A DNA stretch of 64,000 bases, from contig NZ_KB905144.1 in assembly GCF_000378225.1 (NCBI RefSeq), positions 117,428 to 181,427 on the forward strand, read 5' to 3'. Made by a program: the position numbers and the translations under genes. Source of the stretch: Methylophilus methylotrophus DSM 46235 = ATCC 53528. Lineage in GTDB: Bacteria; Pseudomonadota; Gammaproteobacteria; Burkholderiales; Methylophilaceae. The notes under the pieces were generated by a model. It ran no database searches, was not told where the DNA came from, and saw only the letters and a program-made list of their open reading frames with translations. Below, piece after piece: positions 26,686 through 35,303 of the stretch. Each line of letters opens with the position of its first letter. Within the stretch, counting starts at the first letter, position 1.

Positions 26686-27047
26686 GACCTGCTCCTTTGA
26701 ATGGGTTGAAGCGGGCGAAAAAGGATGAAATAGTAGCCTCCAGGACGCCCTTGCTTGTTGCGTATTACGTTTTAAAACCAAACGTCTACAAACGCATGCC
26801 GCGGAAGTAAAGAACTACTCAGGAAGCACGAGAAAGTTTTGAAGCAATTACAAAGAGATGTGAAACAGCCTCATACGATCATTCAACTCAATGAGGCTGT
26901 ATAAATGAATAAAAACACTATACGCTCATATCCACGTGGTGTGCATTATTTGCATATGTAAACCACTTTCATCACAAACACATCCGGCCAACTGACCAAT
27001 CCCTGCAGGACGAGTTGGTCAGCGTTTGTGAAATGGGAATGAAGGCT
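26686..27047. other. Intergenic region with two strong hairpins
   Basis: No gene is visible. Hairpin one: ACAGCCTCAT (26865-26874) with ATGAGGCTGT (26891-26900). Hairpin two: CACAAAC plus CTGACCAA (26973-26999) with TTGGTCAG plus GTTTGTG (27015-27030). Neither has a full T tract. Hairpin two lies directly after the gene that ends at 27048 and may act in termination or mRNA stability. Confidence 0.55.
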
Positions 27048-27539
27048 CTAGGTCTTGATTTTACGGGCGGGACGCACGGGCTCCTGTTCAGCATACATAT
27101 TAATCAAACTGTGCTGGCTGCCATCGCCGCATAGTTGAAAATGAATCAGGTAACGCTTGCCAACTTTAATAAATTGATGGGCGGCCTGGATTTCTTCCAT
27201 TGACAACACAGGATTTTCACCGACATTGGTAGCAATATGAAATTTGCTTCCGCGCCAGTCGACCTCGAATTTTTCTGGGGTCAAACCGCTTTCACTGTAA
27301 AGCACTGTTTTCACCTTTGCCATCGCCACTTGTTGCTGGCAGTCCGGCAGGACTTCATCCATATTGAGTAGCGCGACCACTTTTTGCCTGGTCTCGGCTT
27401 TGTTGATGTTTTTTTGCACCGGCGTGCTGATCACTTTAGCACTATCGCTGGAAGCAAAGACTGACAACGGCATCCATAGACTGAGCGCTAATATTGATAA
27501 TGGGCGCCCGAATATATGCAACCGATGATCCAACCACAT
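27048..27539 (-). CDS. Exported protein of unknown function (163 aa) with EPVRP tail
   Basis: The ATG at 27539 has an excellent GGAGGAGG site. The product begins with a signal peptide containing LHIFGRPLSILALSLWMPLS and probable cleavage after VFA, so it is periplasmic. The mature protein has two Cys residues (DCQQQ near residue 80, LCGDG near 140) that could form a disulfide. The C-terminus reads EQEPVRPARKIKT, sharing EPVRP with the tail of DUF6232 paralogue A. No domain recognised. A palindrome 67 bp upstream may be an operator. Confidence 0.65.
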   Translation of the reverse strand: MWLDHRLHIFGRPLSILALSLWMPLSVFASSDSAKVISTPVQKNINKAETRQKVVALLNMDEVLPDCQQQVAMAKVKTVLYSESGLTPEKFEVDWRGSKFHIATNVGENPVLSMEEIQAAHQFIKVGKRYLIHFQLCGDGSQHSLINMYAEQEPVRPARKIKT

Positions 27540-27605
27540 AAGCCTCCTCCTTTCATAATACTTCAACGTCAAAATGAATAACCGCAGCTATATCCCCACC
27601 CAACA

Positions 27606-27630
27606 GTGAGTGCACACTCACATACTCACT
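27606..27630. promoter_or_regulatory. Operator-like palindrome GTGAGTG-CA-CACTCAC
   Basis: A perfect 7-bp inverted repeat spaced by two bases (27606-27621) is followed by a third half-site ACTCACT (27624-27630). It lies between the exported-protein gene (minus) and DUF1328 (plus). No specific regulator can be named. Confidence 0.4.
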
Positions 27631-27639
27631 CTGAGTCAT

Positions 27640-27858
27640 GTTAGCCACGCTATTAAAAAACATTATTAATATACCCGCATTTCCGCGTTGGGCGTAAGGG
27701 GGCTTTGTTTTTGATCTCCTGAGTATCGATTGAATCATGGCAACAATAGACATCGCGTAGGTACATTCTGACCTCTCATCTAGTCAATATCCGATATGGC
27801 AAACCGCACCGGCCTTTTATGATGCCAACATCATCGTATTCAACGAAAGGACTCACTG
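27640..27858. other. Remainder of divergent intergenic region
   Basis: I see no supported gene here. A 66-codon minus-strand frame lacks a ribosome-binding site and resembles no protein. The stretch probably carries promoters for the two divergent genes. Confidence 0.4.
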
Positions 27859-28032
27859 ATGCTTTATTATGCGCTGCTGTTTCTTGTCATTTCTTTTATC
27901 GCCGGTTTGCTGGGATTTAGAGGTATTGAGTCTGGCGCCGCCACGATTTCAAAAGTGTTTTTCTTTATTTTCCTGCTGTTAGCGATAGGCATCGCCTTGG
28001 CAGCCGTGTTGGGTATTAGCCTGTTTGTCTAA
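27859..28032 (+). CDS. DUF1328 (UPF0391) small membrane protein
   Basis: Direct translation gives 57 residues: [20 protein letters not shown], then [20 protein letters not shown] and a second hydrophobic stretch ending GISLFV. Two helices joined by a [14 protein letters not shown] loop are the signature of the DUF1328/YtjA family, small inner-membrane proteins induced under stress in several proteobacteria. AAGGA precedes the ATG. A strong terminator follows 44 bp after the stop codon, so it is a single-gene transcript. Confidence 0.9.
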   Translation: MLYYALLFLVISFIAGLLGFRGIESGAATISKVFFFIFLLLAIGIALAAVLGISLFV

Positions 28033-28075
28033 ACTGACGCTGCAGTATCCGAATCTTAGTTTGATTCATTTTGTC

Positions 28076-28110
28076 ACGCATCCTGATACCTGAGTCAGGA
28101 TGCGTTTTAT
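28076..28110 (+). terminator. Rho-independent terminator after DUF1328
   Basis: An 11-bp perfect stem, ACGCATCCTGA with TCAGGATGCGT, is followed by TTTAT. It ends the DUF1328 transcript. Confidence 0.85.
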
Positions 28111-28114
28111 CTTA

Positions 28115-28255
28115 GGGCTCCTCTAAAAATTCAAATTGCAAGCCACACAAGGCACGAGTAAAAAATTTGCCAGCATGCGTTTCACGCATTGACTGCTTAA
28201 CCCACTATATGAGCAACGCAGTATCGCAACGGAATTTGTATTTTTAGAGGTGCCC
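28115..28255. repeat. 141-bp inverted-repeat element (MITE-like)
   Basis: The arms are 28115-28137 (GGGCTCCTCTAAAAATTC, then AAATT) and 28233-28255, complementary at 21 of 23 positions. The centre has no gene. The arm motif AATTTGAATTTTTAGA, then CGTGCC recurs at 63437-63458, and GAGCAACGCAG occurs in both places. This suggests a dispersed non-coding repeat, probably mobilised in trans. Confidence 0.6.
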
Positions 28256-28290
28256 TTTACGCTGACTCGGAATCGCGGCGATAATATGGC

Positions 28291-30525
28291 ATGGTTTCTG
28301 GTCACCGCTCTGCACAAGCTCCAACTGCTACTGATCCGCAAGCATTGTGTTTGTGGGTTGAATCTTTGCCTCAACGGTTTACTCCCAGCGAGCTGGCGCA
28401 GATTCGTGAGGCGGGAGAGCTAGCCGCACCCCTCTATGCCCAACACCATGCCATTAACAGGCAGCCTCTGTTACAACATGCACTCGGGACAGCCTCTATC
28501 CTATCTGACATGAACATGGATGCAGACAGCCTGACTGCCTGTATTTTGTATGCTGTGCCAGACCTTCTGGATGACTGGTCCGTCCACTTATCCACCCGCT
28601 TCAATCAGTCCGTTGTCAGCCTCATAGATGGCATTTCGCGCATGTCACATATCCAGGCCTTGAGTGAAATGGATTGCTTGCATCATGCGGATTCCAAGGC
28701 TGACCACAAACACAGTGACCGTGCGCAACAGTTGGAAGCGCTGCGCAAAATGCTATTAGCCATGGTGCAGGATATCCGGGTCGTGTTGATCAAGCTGGCA
28801 GAGCGCACTCAGTTGCTACGGCATTTGTCTGGCGCCAGCCCAGCGCAACAAGTGCAGATTGCGCGCGAAAACCAGAATATTTTTGCCCCGCTGGCCAACC
28901 GTCTCGGTGTATGGCAGTTGAAATGGGAGCTCGAAGATTTATCCTTACGCTACCTCGAACCGCAGCTGTATAAAGAAGTCGCGAAAATGCTGGACGAACG
29001 GCGAGTTGACCGGGAACAGTATATTGCAGAGGTAGTGAGCCAGTTACAACATGAACTGACTCAGGCTGGCATCCAGGGGGAAGTGAGCGGGCGGCCCAAG
29101 CATATTTACAGCATCGTCAAAAAGATGAAGAGCAAGCATCTGCAATTCAACCAGTTGTATGATGTGCGTGCGGTACGCATCATGGTACAAGATGTCAAGG
29201 ATTGCTATACCGCGCTGGGCCTGGTGCATCACTTGTGGCAACCGATTCCGGGTGAGTTTGATGACTATATTGCCCGTCCTAAAAGTAACAACTACCGTTC
29301 ACTGCACACGGCGGTCAGCGGGCCTCGTGGCCTCGCGCTGGAGGTACAGATCCGCACCTTTGAAATGCACCAGCATTCTGAGCTGGGCGTGGCAGCGCAT
29401 TGGCGTTATAAGGAAGGCGGCAAGTCTGATGCAAAATTTGACGAAAAAATTGCCTGGTTGCGCCAGATACTTTCCTGGAAGGATGAAGTCGCTGATCAGG
29501 GTGACTTGCTGGAACAATTCAACAATGAGTTATTCCAGGACAAAGTGTATGTGCTGACACCTCAAGGCAAAGTCATTGATTTGCCCGCAGGCGCCACGCC
29601 CATAGACTTTGCCTATGCTTTACATACAGACCTGGGGCATCGTACCCGCGGCGCGAAAATCGACGGACATATCGTCCCCTTGCATACCAAGCTGGAGAAT
29701 GGCCAGCGGGTGGAAATCCTGACCGCCAAACATGGCGCGCCCAGCCGTGACTGGCTGAACCCGTCCCTCGGCTTTTTGCAAAGTGCCAGCGCACGTGCCA
29801 AGGTGCGGCACTGGTTTAAATACCAGCATTTTGAAGAAAACGTCGCCCAAGGCCGGGCCAAGCTGGATAAAGAGTTACACCGTGCCGGTGCCAGCAGCCT
29901 GCCCCTCGAAAAAGTCGCGCAAAAGCTGCAGTTCCACAAACTGGAGGATTGCCTGGCGGCCATCGGCCGCGGCGATATCAGCGAGCACCAGATTGCCATC
30001 ACCATTCAGGGGGAGTTGGCTCCAGTGACACCAGACAATGCGCCAGCGATGATCAAGCGCCCAAGCGCCTCCCAGGTGAACCATGCGGGCATCATGATTG
30101 AAGGCATAGGCAATGTGCAAACCACGATGGCCAAATGCTGCAAGCCGGTGTCACCAGAACCGATTGTCGCCTACCTGACGCGTCACCACAGCGTGACCAT
30201 CCACCGCCAGGCCTGCTCGTTTATTACGCGCCTGGACAGTGCACGCCACAATCGCCTGCTCAATGCGCAATGGGGTAACAAACAATCTGGGGTATATGAA
30301 GTCGATATCGTTCTGGAAGCGAATGACCGTCAGGGATTGTTGCGTGATATCAGCGAGCTGTTTGCGCGTGAAAAAATCAATACCACAAAAGCGAACACCC
30401 TTAGCCGCAACCATGTTGCCCTCATGCACTTTACGGTCGAGCTGGTTGACCTGGACCAGCTAGAACATTTGCTAGGAAGGCTAAAGCAAGTGCCCGGGGT
30501 GATCACAGCCCAGCGGCAGACTTAA
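28291..30525 (+). CDS. relA: RelA-type (p)ppGpp synthetase
   Basis: This 744-residue stringent-response enzyme makes (p)ppGpp from ATP and GTP/GDP on stalled ribosomes. Domain order: degenerate HD hydrolase region (about 45-190), synthetase (about 235-370), TGS (about 400-465), helical/zinc-finger region and C-terminal ACT (about 665-744). The hydrolase motif is lost (ACILYAVPDLLDD in place of an HD-type core), so hydrolysis is not expected. The synthetase carries EFDDYIARPKSNNYRSLHT, where EFDD is the ExDD signature of RelA rather than SpoT. The C-terminal Cys pair KCCKP and H-H are present. No clear ribosome-binding site precedes the ATG. A separate SpoT should exist elsewhere. Confidence 0.95.
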   Translation: MVSGHRSAQAPTATDPQALCLWVESLPQRFTPSELAQIREAGELAAPLYAQHHAINRQPLLQHALGTASILSDMNMDADSLTACILYAVPDLLDDWSVHLSTRFNQSVVSLIDGISRMSHIQALSEMDCLHHADSKADHKHSDRAQQLEALRKMLLAMVQDIRVVLIKLAERTQLLRHLSGASPAQQVQIARENQNIFAPLANRLGVWQLKWELEDLSLRYLEPQLYKEVAKMLDERRVDREQYIAEVVSQLQHELTQAGIQGEVSGRPKHIYSIVKKMKSKHLQFNQLYDVRAVRIMVQDVKDCYTALGLVHHLWQPIPGEFDDYIARPKSNNYRSLHTAVSGPRGLALEVQIRTFEMHQHSELGVAAHWRYKEGGKSDAKFDEKIAWLRQILSWKDEVADQGDLLEQFNNELFQDKVYVLTPQGKVIDLPAGATPIDFAYALHTDLGHRTRGAKIDGHIVPLHTKLENGQRVEILTAKHGAPSRDWLNPSLGFLQSASARAKVRHWFKYQHFEENVAQGRAKLDKELHRAGASSLPLEKVAQKLQFHKLEDCLAAIGRGDISEHQIAITIQGELAPVTPDNAPAMIKRPSASQVNHAGIMIEGIGNVQTTMAKCCKPVSPEPIVAYLTRHHSVTIHRQACSFITRLDSARHNRLLNAQWGNKQSGVYEVDIVLEANDRQGLLRDISELFAREKINTTKANTLSRNHVALMHFTVELVDLDQLEHLLGRLKQVPGVITAQRQT

Positions 30526-30559
30526 GCAGCTGGAACAATTTCAGGAGCGCGCGCACATT

Positions 30560-30931
30560 ATGTCTTACCTTGATGATCCTCGCGTTTACTTTGCAGCCGA
30601 ACGCACTTTACTGGCCTGGCAACGTTCAGCCATTGCCCTGATGGGGCTGGGGTTTGTGATTGAGCGTTTTGGCTTGTTTATACAGCTCATGGCACAGGGT
30701 CACCCAGTGTCGCAATCACAAACCACCTTGTCGCTATATATCGGGGTAGGGTTTATCCTGATTGGTGCCTGTACGGCAGTCTTTTCTGCCATACAGTTTA
30801 TGGTGTTTTATCAATCACTCAGCACACAGGAAAAACCACGCGGCCACGTTTACTGGCTGCCACCGGCGGTCAACTTTTTCCTGGCCGTATCCGCTGCAGC
30901 ATTAAGCTGCTGGTTAGTGCTTACTCGCTAG
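30560..30931 (+). CDS. DUF202/YidH-family inner-membrane protein
   Basis: This 123-residue protein has three hydrophobic helices. The start DPRVYFAAERTLLAWQRSAI, then ALMGLGFVIERFGLF is the DUF202 signature (ERTxLAWxRT, then GxxxxRFG). Function in the membrane is unknown. GGAG lies upstream. It starts 35 bp after relA and may be in the same transcript, then meets the RND operon convergently. Confidence 0.9.
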   Translation: MSYLDDPRVYFAAERTLLAWQRSAIALMGLGFVIERFGLFIQLMAQGHPVSQSQTTLSLYIGVGFILIGACTAVFSAIQFMVFYQSLSTQEKPRGHVYWLPPAVNFFLAVSAAALSCWLVLTR

Positions 30932-30976
30932 CTTTGCCAAGCAGGGATAGACTGCATTTGCAGGCTTGAGCGAGCT

Positions 30977-32140
30977 TTATTTTGCCGATGCTGCACTACT
31001 TGCAATATTGACCTGATCGCCATCGCTGACGCCATCTGGCGGATTCTCGATCACCAGGTCAGTGCCGGTCAAACCGGATTGTACTTCCAGTGTTTTTCCC
31101 AGATCACGCGCAATGGTGATCGTTTTCAAGATCACCTTATGATCCTTGCCAACGGTAGCCACCTTGAGGCCATTCTGGTCAAAAATAAGTGCGCTGGCAG
31201 GAATGCTCAGGCGCTCGACGGCATCATTGAATAGCAGATTGACATTGGCAAAGCCCCCAGGCAAAAAACGGCCCGACGCATTATCCACCAGTAACTGTAC
31301 GAGGGTTGTACCAGAAGACGCATTGATCGCACCTGAAGTAGACTGTATCGTGGCCTCGAACTCGGTACCCGGTGCTTCCGGCACGGTAAACTTGGCCTTG
31401 CCACCCGGCTTGATCTGGCCAACATAATTTTGTGGCACGTTGATGTATAAGCGCAATTTGCGCGTGTTGGAGACTTCAAACAGCGGCAATACCGTCGCAC
31501 TGCTGCTACCGGCATTGATCAGGGCACCTGTGTCGGTATTCCGCGCGGTCACTGAGCCATCAAATGGCGCCAGGATATGGGCAAAGCTTTTGAGCGCAAG
31601 TAGCCGGTTCACATTGGCCTCAGCCGCTTTGACTATCGCCTGTTTGCTTTGGTAATCCCCGACTTTCTCATCGACTTCCTGCCTAGCAATCGATTGGGTT
31701 TTCAACATATCCTGCCAGCGCTTGGCGGTGGTCTCAGCCAGGGCAACATTCGCCTGGGCACTGGCCAGGTCAGCCCTGGCCTGCAACAACTCCTGGTCCA
31801 GGTCAGGCGTTTCAATCTCTGCCAGCAATTGACCGCTTTTTACGCTGCCGCCAATATCCACTTTCCAACTTTTCAAATAGCCATTGACGCGGGCATAAAT
31901 AGGGGCACGGGCATAAGCCTCAAACCTGCCGGGGAGAACCAAACTACCTGCTGCTGCACCATGTTCAGGCAGATCGACTCTGACTGTCGCCACCGCCTGT
32001 TTCTCTGTCCAGGCCTTGAGTTTGTCTTGATGACTGGCGCGGCTGCTAACGCCCACAATCACGATACCCATCGCTACCAGCGCAAGTAGCAAGCCGCTCA
32101 ACTTGAGTCCGCGGGACATGCCCGCTTTGTCATTACGCAT
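30977..32140 (-). CDS. RND efflux membrane-fusion (periplasmic adaptor) subunit
   Basis: This 387-residue HlyD/AcrA-type adaptor links an RND pump to an outer-membrane channel. It has an N-terminal membrane anchor (KLSGLLLALVAMGIVIVGV, residues 12-31) with no lipobox, then a barrel-sandwich half (RFEAYARAPIYARVNGYLKS), a helical hairpin rich in Ala and Gln (about 115-185), a second lipoyl half (ILAPFDGSVTARNTDTGALI) and beta-barrel and membrane-proximal domains. It overlaps the RND permease gene by 8 bp. No outer-membrane factor gene is in the operon. Confidence 0.93.
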   Translation of the reverse strand: MRNDKAGMSRGLKLSGLLLALVAMGIVIVGVSSRASHQDKLKAWTEKQAVATVRVDLPEHGAAAGSLVLPGRFEAYARAPIYARVNGYLKSWKVDIGGSVKSGQLLAEIETPDLDQELLQARADLASAQANVALAETTAKRWQDMLKTQSIARQEVDEKVGDYQSKQAIVKAAEANVNRLLALKSFAHILAPFDGSVTARNTDTGALINAGSSSATVLPLFEVSNTRKLRLYINVPQNYVGQIKPGGKAKFTVPEAPGTEFEATIQSTSGAINASSGTTLVQLLVDNASGRFLPGGFANVNLLFNDAVERLSIPASALIFDQNGLKVATVGKDHKVILKTITIARDLGKTLEVQSGLTGTDLVIENPPDGVSDGDQVNIASSAASAK

Positions 32141-35100
32141 TTAATTCTCCGCTAGAAGTACTCTCAGGGCCAGGGTAGGTTTTACGGTGGATGGCACTGA
32201 AGACCACAGGTACAAACAATAAGGTCGCCACGGTGGCAAACAACAGCCCGCCGATCACGGCCCGGCCCAGAGGGGCATTCTGCTCTCCGCCCTCGCCTAA
32301 TCCCAGGGCCATGGGGGTCATGCCGATCACCATCGCCAGCGCCGTCATCAGCACCGGACGAAAGCGAACAAAACCGGCATCGATAGCCGCAGCCGTCGCA
32401 TCCTGCAACTCAACCAAACGCTCACGCGCAAAGCTGATCACCAGAACACTGTTCGCCGTCGCCACGCCCATACACATGATGGCACCGGTCAATGCAGGCA
32501 CGGATAAGGGCGTATAGGTTGCAAACAGCATCCAGACAATACCGGCCAACGCGGCAGGTAACGCCGTAATAATGACAAAAGGATCGGTCCACGATTGCAG
32601 GTTGACCACAATCAGCAAATACACCAGCACAATAGCTCCCAGCAGGCCAAAGAACAGGCCAGTGAAAGCACGGTCCATGGTATAGGCCTGCCCCAGCATG
32701 ACGACACTGGTCGCCTTAGGTACTTGATCCTTGGTTTCTTCGAGAATTTTGCGGATGTCTTTAGCGACGGCACCCAAGTCCCTATCTTGCGTACTGGCAT
32801 GGATTTGCACCATGGGCTGGATATCATACTGGCTGACTACTGCATTACCGACATTACGCTGAAAAGTTGCCAAGCCACCCAGGGTCTGTACCAGGCCGTT
32901 ACTGCCGCTAATGGGCAAATTAGCCAGCGCATTCAAGCTATTCAGATGATATTGCGGCGTTTGTAGGACGATGGAATAGGTCACCCCATTCGTCGGGTTT
33001 AGCCAATAAGTCGGTGACACCTGTGAACTGCCTGCCATGTTGATCACCATGCTGTTGGTCACATCACGCGTACTGATGCCGATTTCCTGCGCCCGGGTTT
33101 TATCCACATTGATATCAAACGCTGGCCGGCTGCGCGACTGCTGGATACGGGCATCGACCACGCCAGGCACGCTGCGCACTTTTGACAGCAAACGGTTGGC
33201 ATATTCAAAGTTGTCTGCCAGCTTGCCACCGCGAATCTGGATATCAATCGGCGCCGGTGAGCCAAAGTTCAGGATCTGGCTGACGATGTCTGCCGGAGGA
33301 AATGAGAAGGTGGTATCCGGGAATTGTTTGGGCAAGAGTTCGCGCAAAGTACGCACATATTCTGCGGTCGGGGCATGATGCGGCTTGAGCGCAATCTGGA
33401 TATCACCATCCTGCGAGCCCATGACCCCGGTGTTGTTATAGGTCAAGTTAATACTACTGATTGGCATGCCGATGTTATCAACAATGGTCAGGATTTCGTC
33501 AGCAGGAATCACCTTTTTGATGGCTGCCTGGATATTGGCAAAACGGCTGGCCGTCTCTTCGATACGTGTTCCCACTGGCACACGCGCATGCATGAGGATT
33601 TGCCCGCTATCCACCGCTGGGAAAAAGTTTTGCCCCAGCAGAGGCACCAGCAAGAACGACAACAGCACTACTCCCATAAAACCAGCCATGAATAGGCGGC
33701 TGTGATTAACGGCCATCGTCAGTATGTTTTTGTAACTAGCGCGGAAACGTTCAAACCGGGCCTCAAACCCCTGCTGGAAGCGCACCAGCGGATTGCGGCT
33801 CACGGTATGCTCATCCTCAACATGCGGCTTGAGGAAGTAATTAGCCATGGTAGGCACCAGCGTACGCGATAAAATAAACGAGCTGATCATGGCGAACATC
33901 ACCGCTTCCGCCATGGGCACAAACAGGAAGCGTGACACGCCTTCCAGGAAGAACATGGGCACAAACACGATACAGATACACAGCAAGGAGACAAACGCCG
34001 GTGTCACAATCTGTGCGGCGCCATCAAGAATGGCCTGCTCTACCGGTTTGCCCTGCTCCAGGTGCCAGTTGATGTTTTCTATGGTCACAGTAGCTTCATC
34101 CACCAGCAAACCTACGGCGAGTGCCAGGCCGCCCAAGGTCATGATATTGAGGGTCTCACCAATCATTGAAAGGCCCATGATGGCGCCCAGCACCGAGAGC
34201 GGAATAGATGTGGCAATAATCAATGACGAGCGCCAGCTGCCCAAAAACAGCAAGATCATCAAACTGGTCAATATAGCCGCCAGTACACCCTCAAACACCA
34301 CCCCTTCAATGGCTGCACGCACAAACAGCGACTGATCATTGATCGGGGTCGCCACCAATGCATCTGGCAGGCTGGGCTTGATTTCTTCGAGCTTATTCTT
34401 GATGCCCTCTACAATCGCCAGGGTAGAAATGGCCCCATTCTTCAAGATGGTCATGAGGACAGAACGGTTGCCATCCACATGGACCACATTCGTCTGCGGC
34501 GCACTGCCATCGTGCACCTGGGCGATATCCCGCATATACACCGTGGCGCCGTTGACCACCTTGATCGGGATACTGGCCAGATCATCAATCGCAGTTGCCG
34601 CGTTATTGAGGTTAAGCGTGTATTCAATACTGCCGATTTTCTGCGTGCCTACCGGCACAATCATATTATGTGCCGCCAGCGCATTGGAAATGTCCTGCGC
34701 AGACAAACCACGCGCCTGTAGTGCCCCCGGATTCAGGTCGATCTGGATTTGCCGGCTTTTGCCGCCATAGGGGAAAGGTACGCCCGCGCCGGGCACGGTG
34801 ACCAGCCGCAAACGCACGGCATTGAGGCCAAGATCGGCCAGGTTTTGCTCGGTCAGGCCTTTGCCTGACAATGCAATCTGCAAAATGGGCACCGTAGACG
34901 CGTTGTAATTCAGGATCAACGGTGGTGTGGTGCCGGGCGGCATTTGCCTGGTCACCGTTTGCGAAATCGCTGACACCTGGGCATTGGCTGTCGCAATATT
35001 GACGCCTGGATGGAAGAAGATTTTAACGATGGCAAAACCGATATAGGAGTTGGCTTCGATATGCTCAATATCATTCACGGTTGTGGTCAGGCTGCGCTGG

Positions 35101-35303
35101 TATAGGGTCGTGATACGCCCTGCCATATCGTCTGGCGGCAGGCCGGTATATTGCCAAGCCACTGCCACAATCGGGATCCGGATTTCAGGAAAAATATCGA
35201 CGGGGCTACGGAACGCAGACAAGGAGCCGACAATTAGAATCAGCAGCGCCATGACCACAAAGGTGTACGGGCGCTTGAGCGCGATGCCAACGACATTAAA
35301 CAT
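32133..35303 (-). CDS. RND-family inner-membrane efflux permease
   Basis: This 1056-residue AcrB/MexB-superfamily protein has twelve hydrophobic segments and two large periplasmic loops. It starts FNVVGIALKRPYTFVVMALL. RND landmarks include SPVDIFPEI, GLALAVGLLVDEATVTIENI (TM4 with the proton-relay Asp, near residue 410), FVPMFFLEGVSRFLF and a C-terminal AMVIGMTPMALGLGEGGEQN. The TM4 motif has a single Asp where many multidrug pumps have two. Together with the VRLVTVPGAG wording this resembles the uncharacterised multi-substrate or solvent RND group more than AcrB itself. Starts overlap: 8 bp with the DedA gene upstream, 8 bp with the adaptor downstream. Confidence 0.93.
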   Translation of the reverse strand: MFNVVGIALKRPYTFVVMALLILIVGSLSAFRSPVDIFPEIRIPIVAVAWQYTGLPPDDMAGRITTLYQRSLTTTVNDIEHIEANSYIGFAIVKIFFHPGVNIATANAQVSAISQTVTRQMPPGTTPPLILNYNASTVPILQIALSGKGLTEQNLADLGLNAVRLRLVTVPGAGVPFPYGGKSRQIQIDLNPGALQARGLSAQDISNALAAHNMIVPVGTQKIGSIEYTLNLNNAATAIDDLASIPIKVVNGATVYMRDIAQVHDGSAPQTNVVHVDGNRSVLMTILKNGAISTLAIVEGIKNKLEEIKPSLPDALVATPINDQSLFVRAAIEGVVFEGVLAAILTSLMILLFLGSWRSSLIIATSIPLSVLGAIMGLSMIGETLNIMTLGGLALAVGLLVDEATVTIENINWHLEQGKPVEQAILDGAAQIVTPAFVSLLCICIVFVPMFFLEGVSRFLFVPMAEAVMFAMISSFILSRTLVPTMANYFLKPHVEDEHTVSRNPLVRFQQGFEARFERFRASYKNILTMAVNHSRLFMAGFMGVVLLSFLLVPLLGQNFFPAVDSGQILMHARVPVGTRIEETASRFANIQAAIKKVIPADEILTIVDNIGMPISSINLTYNNTGVMGSQDGDIQIALKPHHAPTAEYVRTLRELLPKQFPDTTFSFPPADIVSQILNFGSPAPIDIQIRGGKLADNFEYANRLLSKVRSVPGVVDARIQQSRSRPAFDINVDKTRAQEIGISTRDVTNSMVINMAGSSQVSPTYWLNPTNGVTYSIVLQTPQYHLNSLNALANLPISGSNGLVQTLGGLATFQRNVGNAVVSQYDIQPMVQIHASTQDRDLGAVAKDIRKILEETKDQVPKATSVVMLGQAYTMDRAFTGLFFGLLGAIVLVYLLIVVNLQSWTDPFVIITALPAALAGIVWMLFATYTPLSVPALTGAIMCMGVATANSVLVISFARERLVELQDATAAAIDAGFVRFRPVLMTALAMVIGMTPMALGLGEGGEQNAPLGRAVIGGLLFATVATLLFVPVVFSAIHRKTYPGPESTSSGELNA

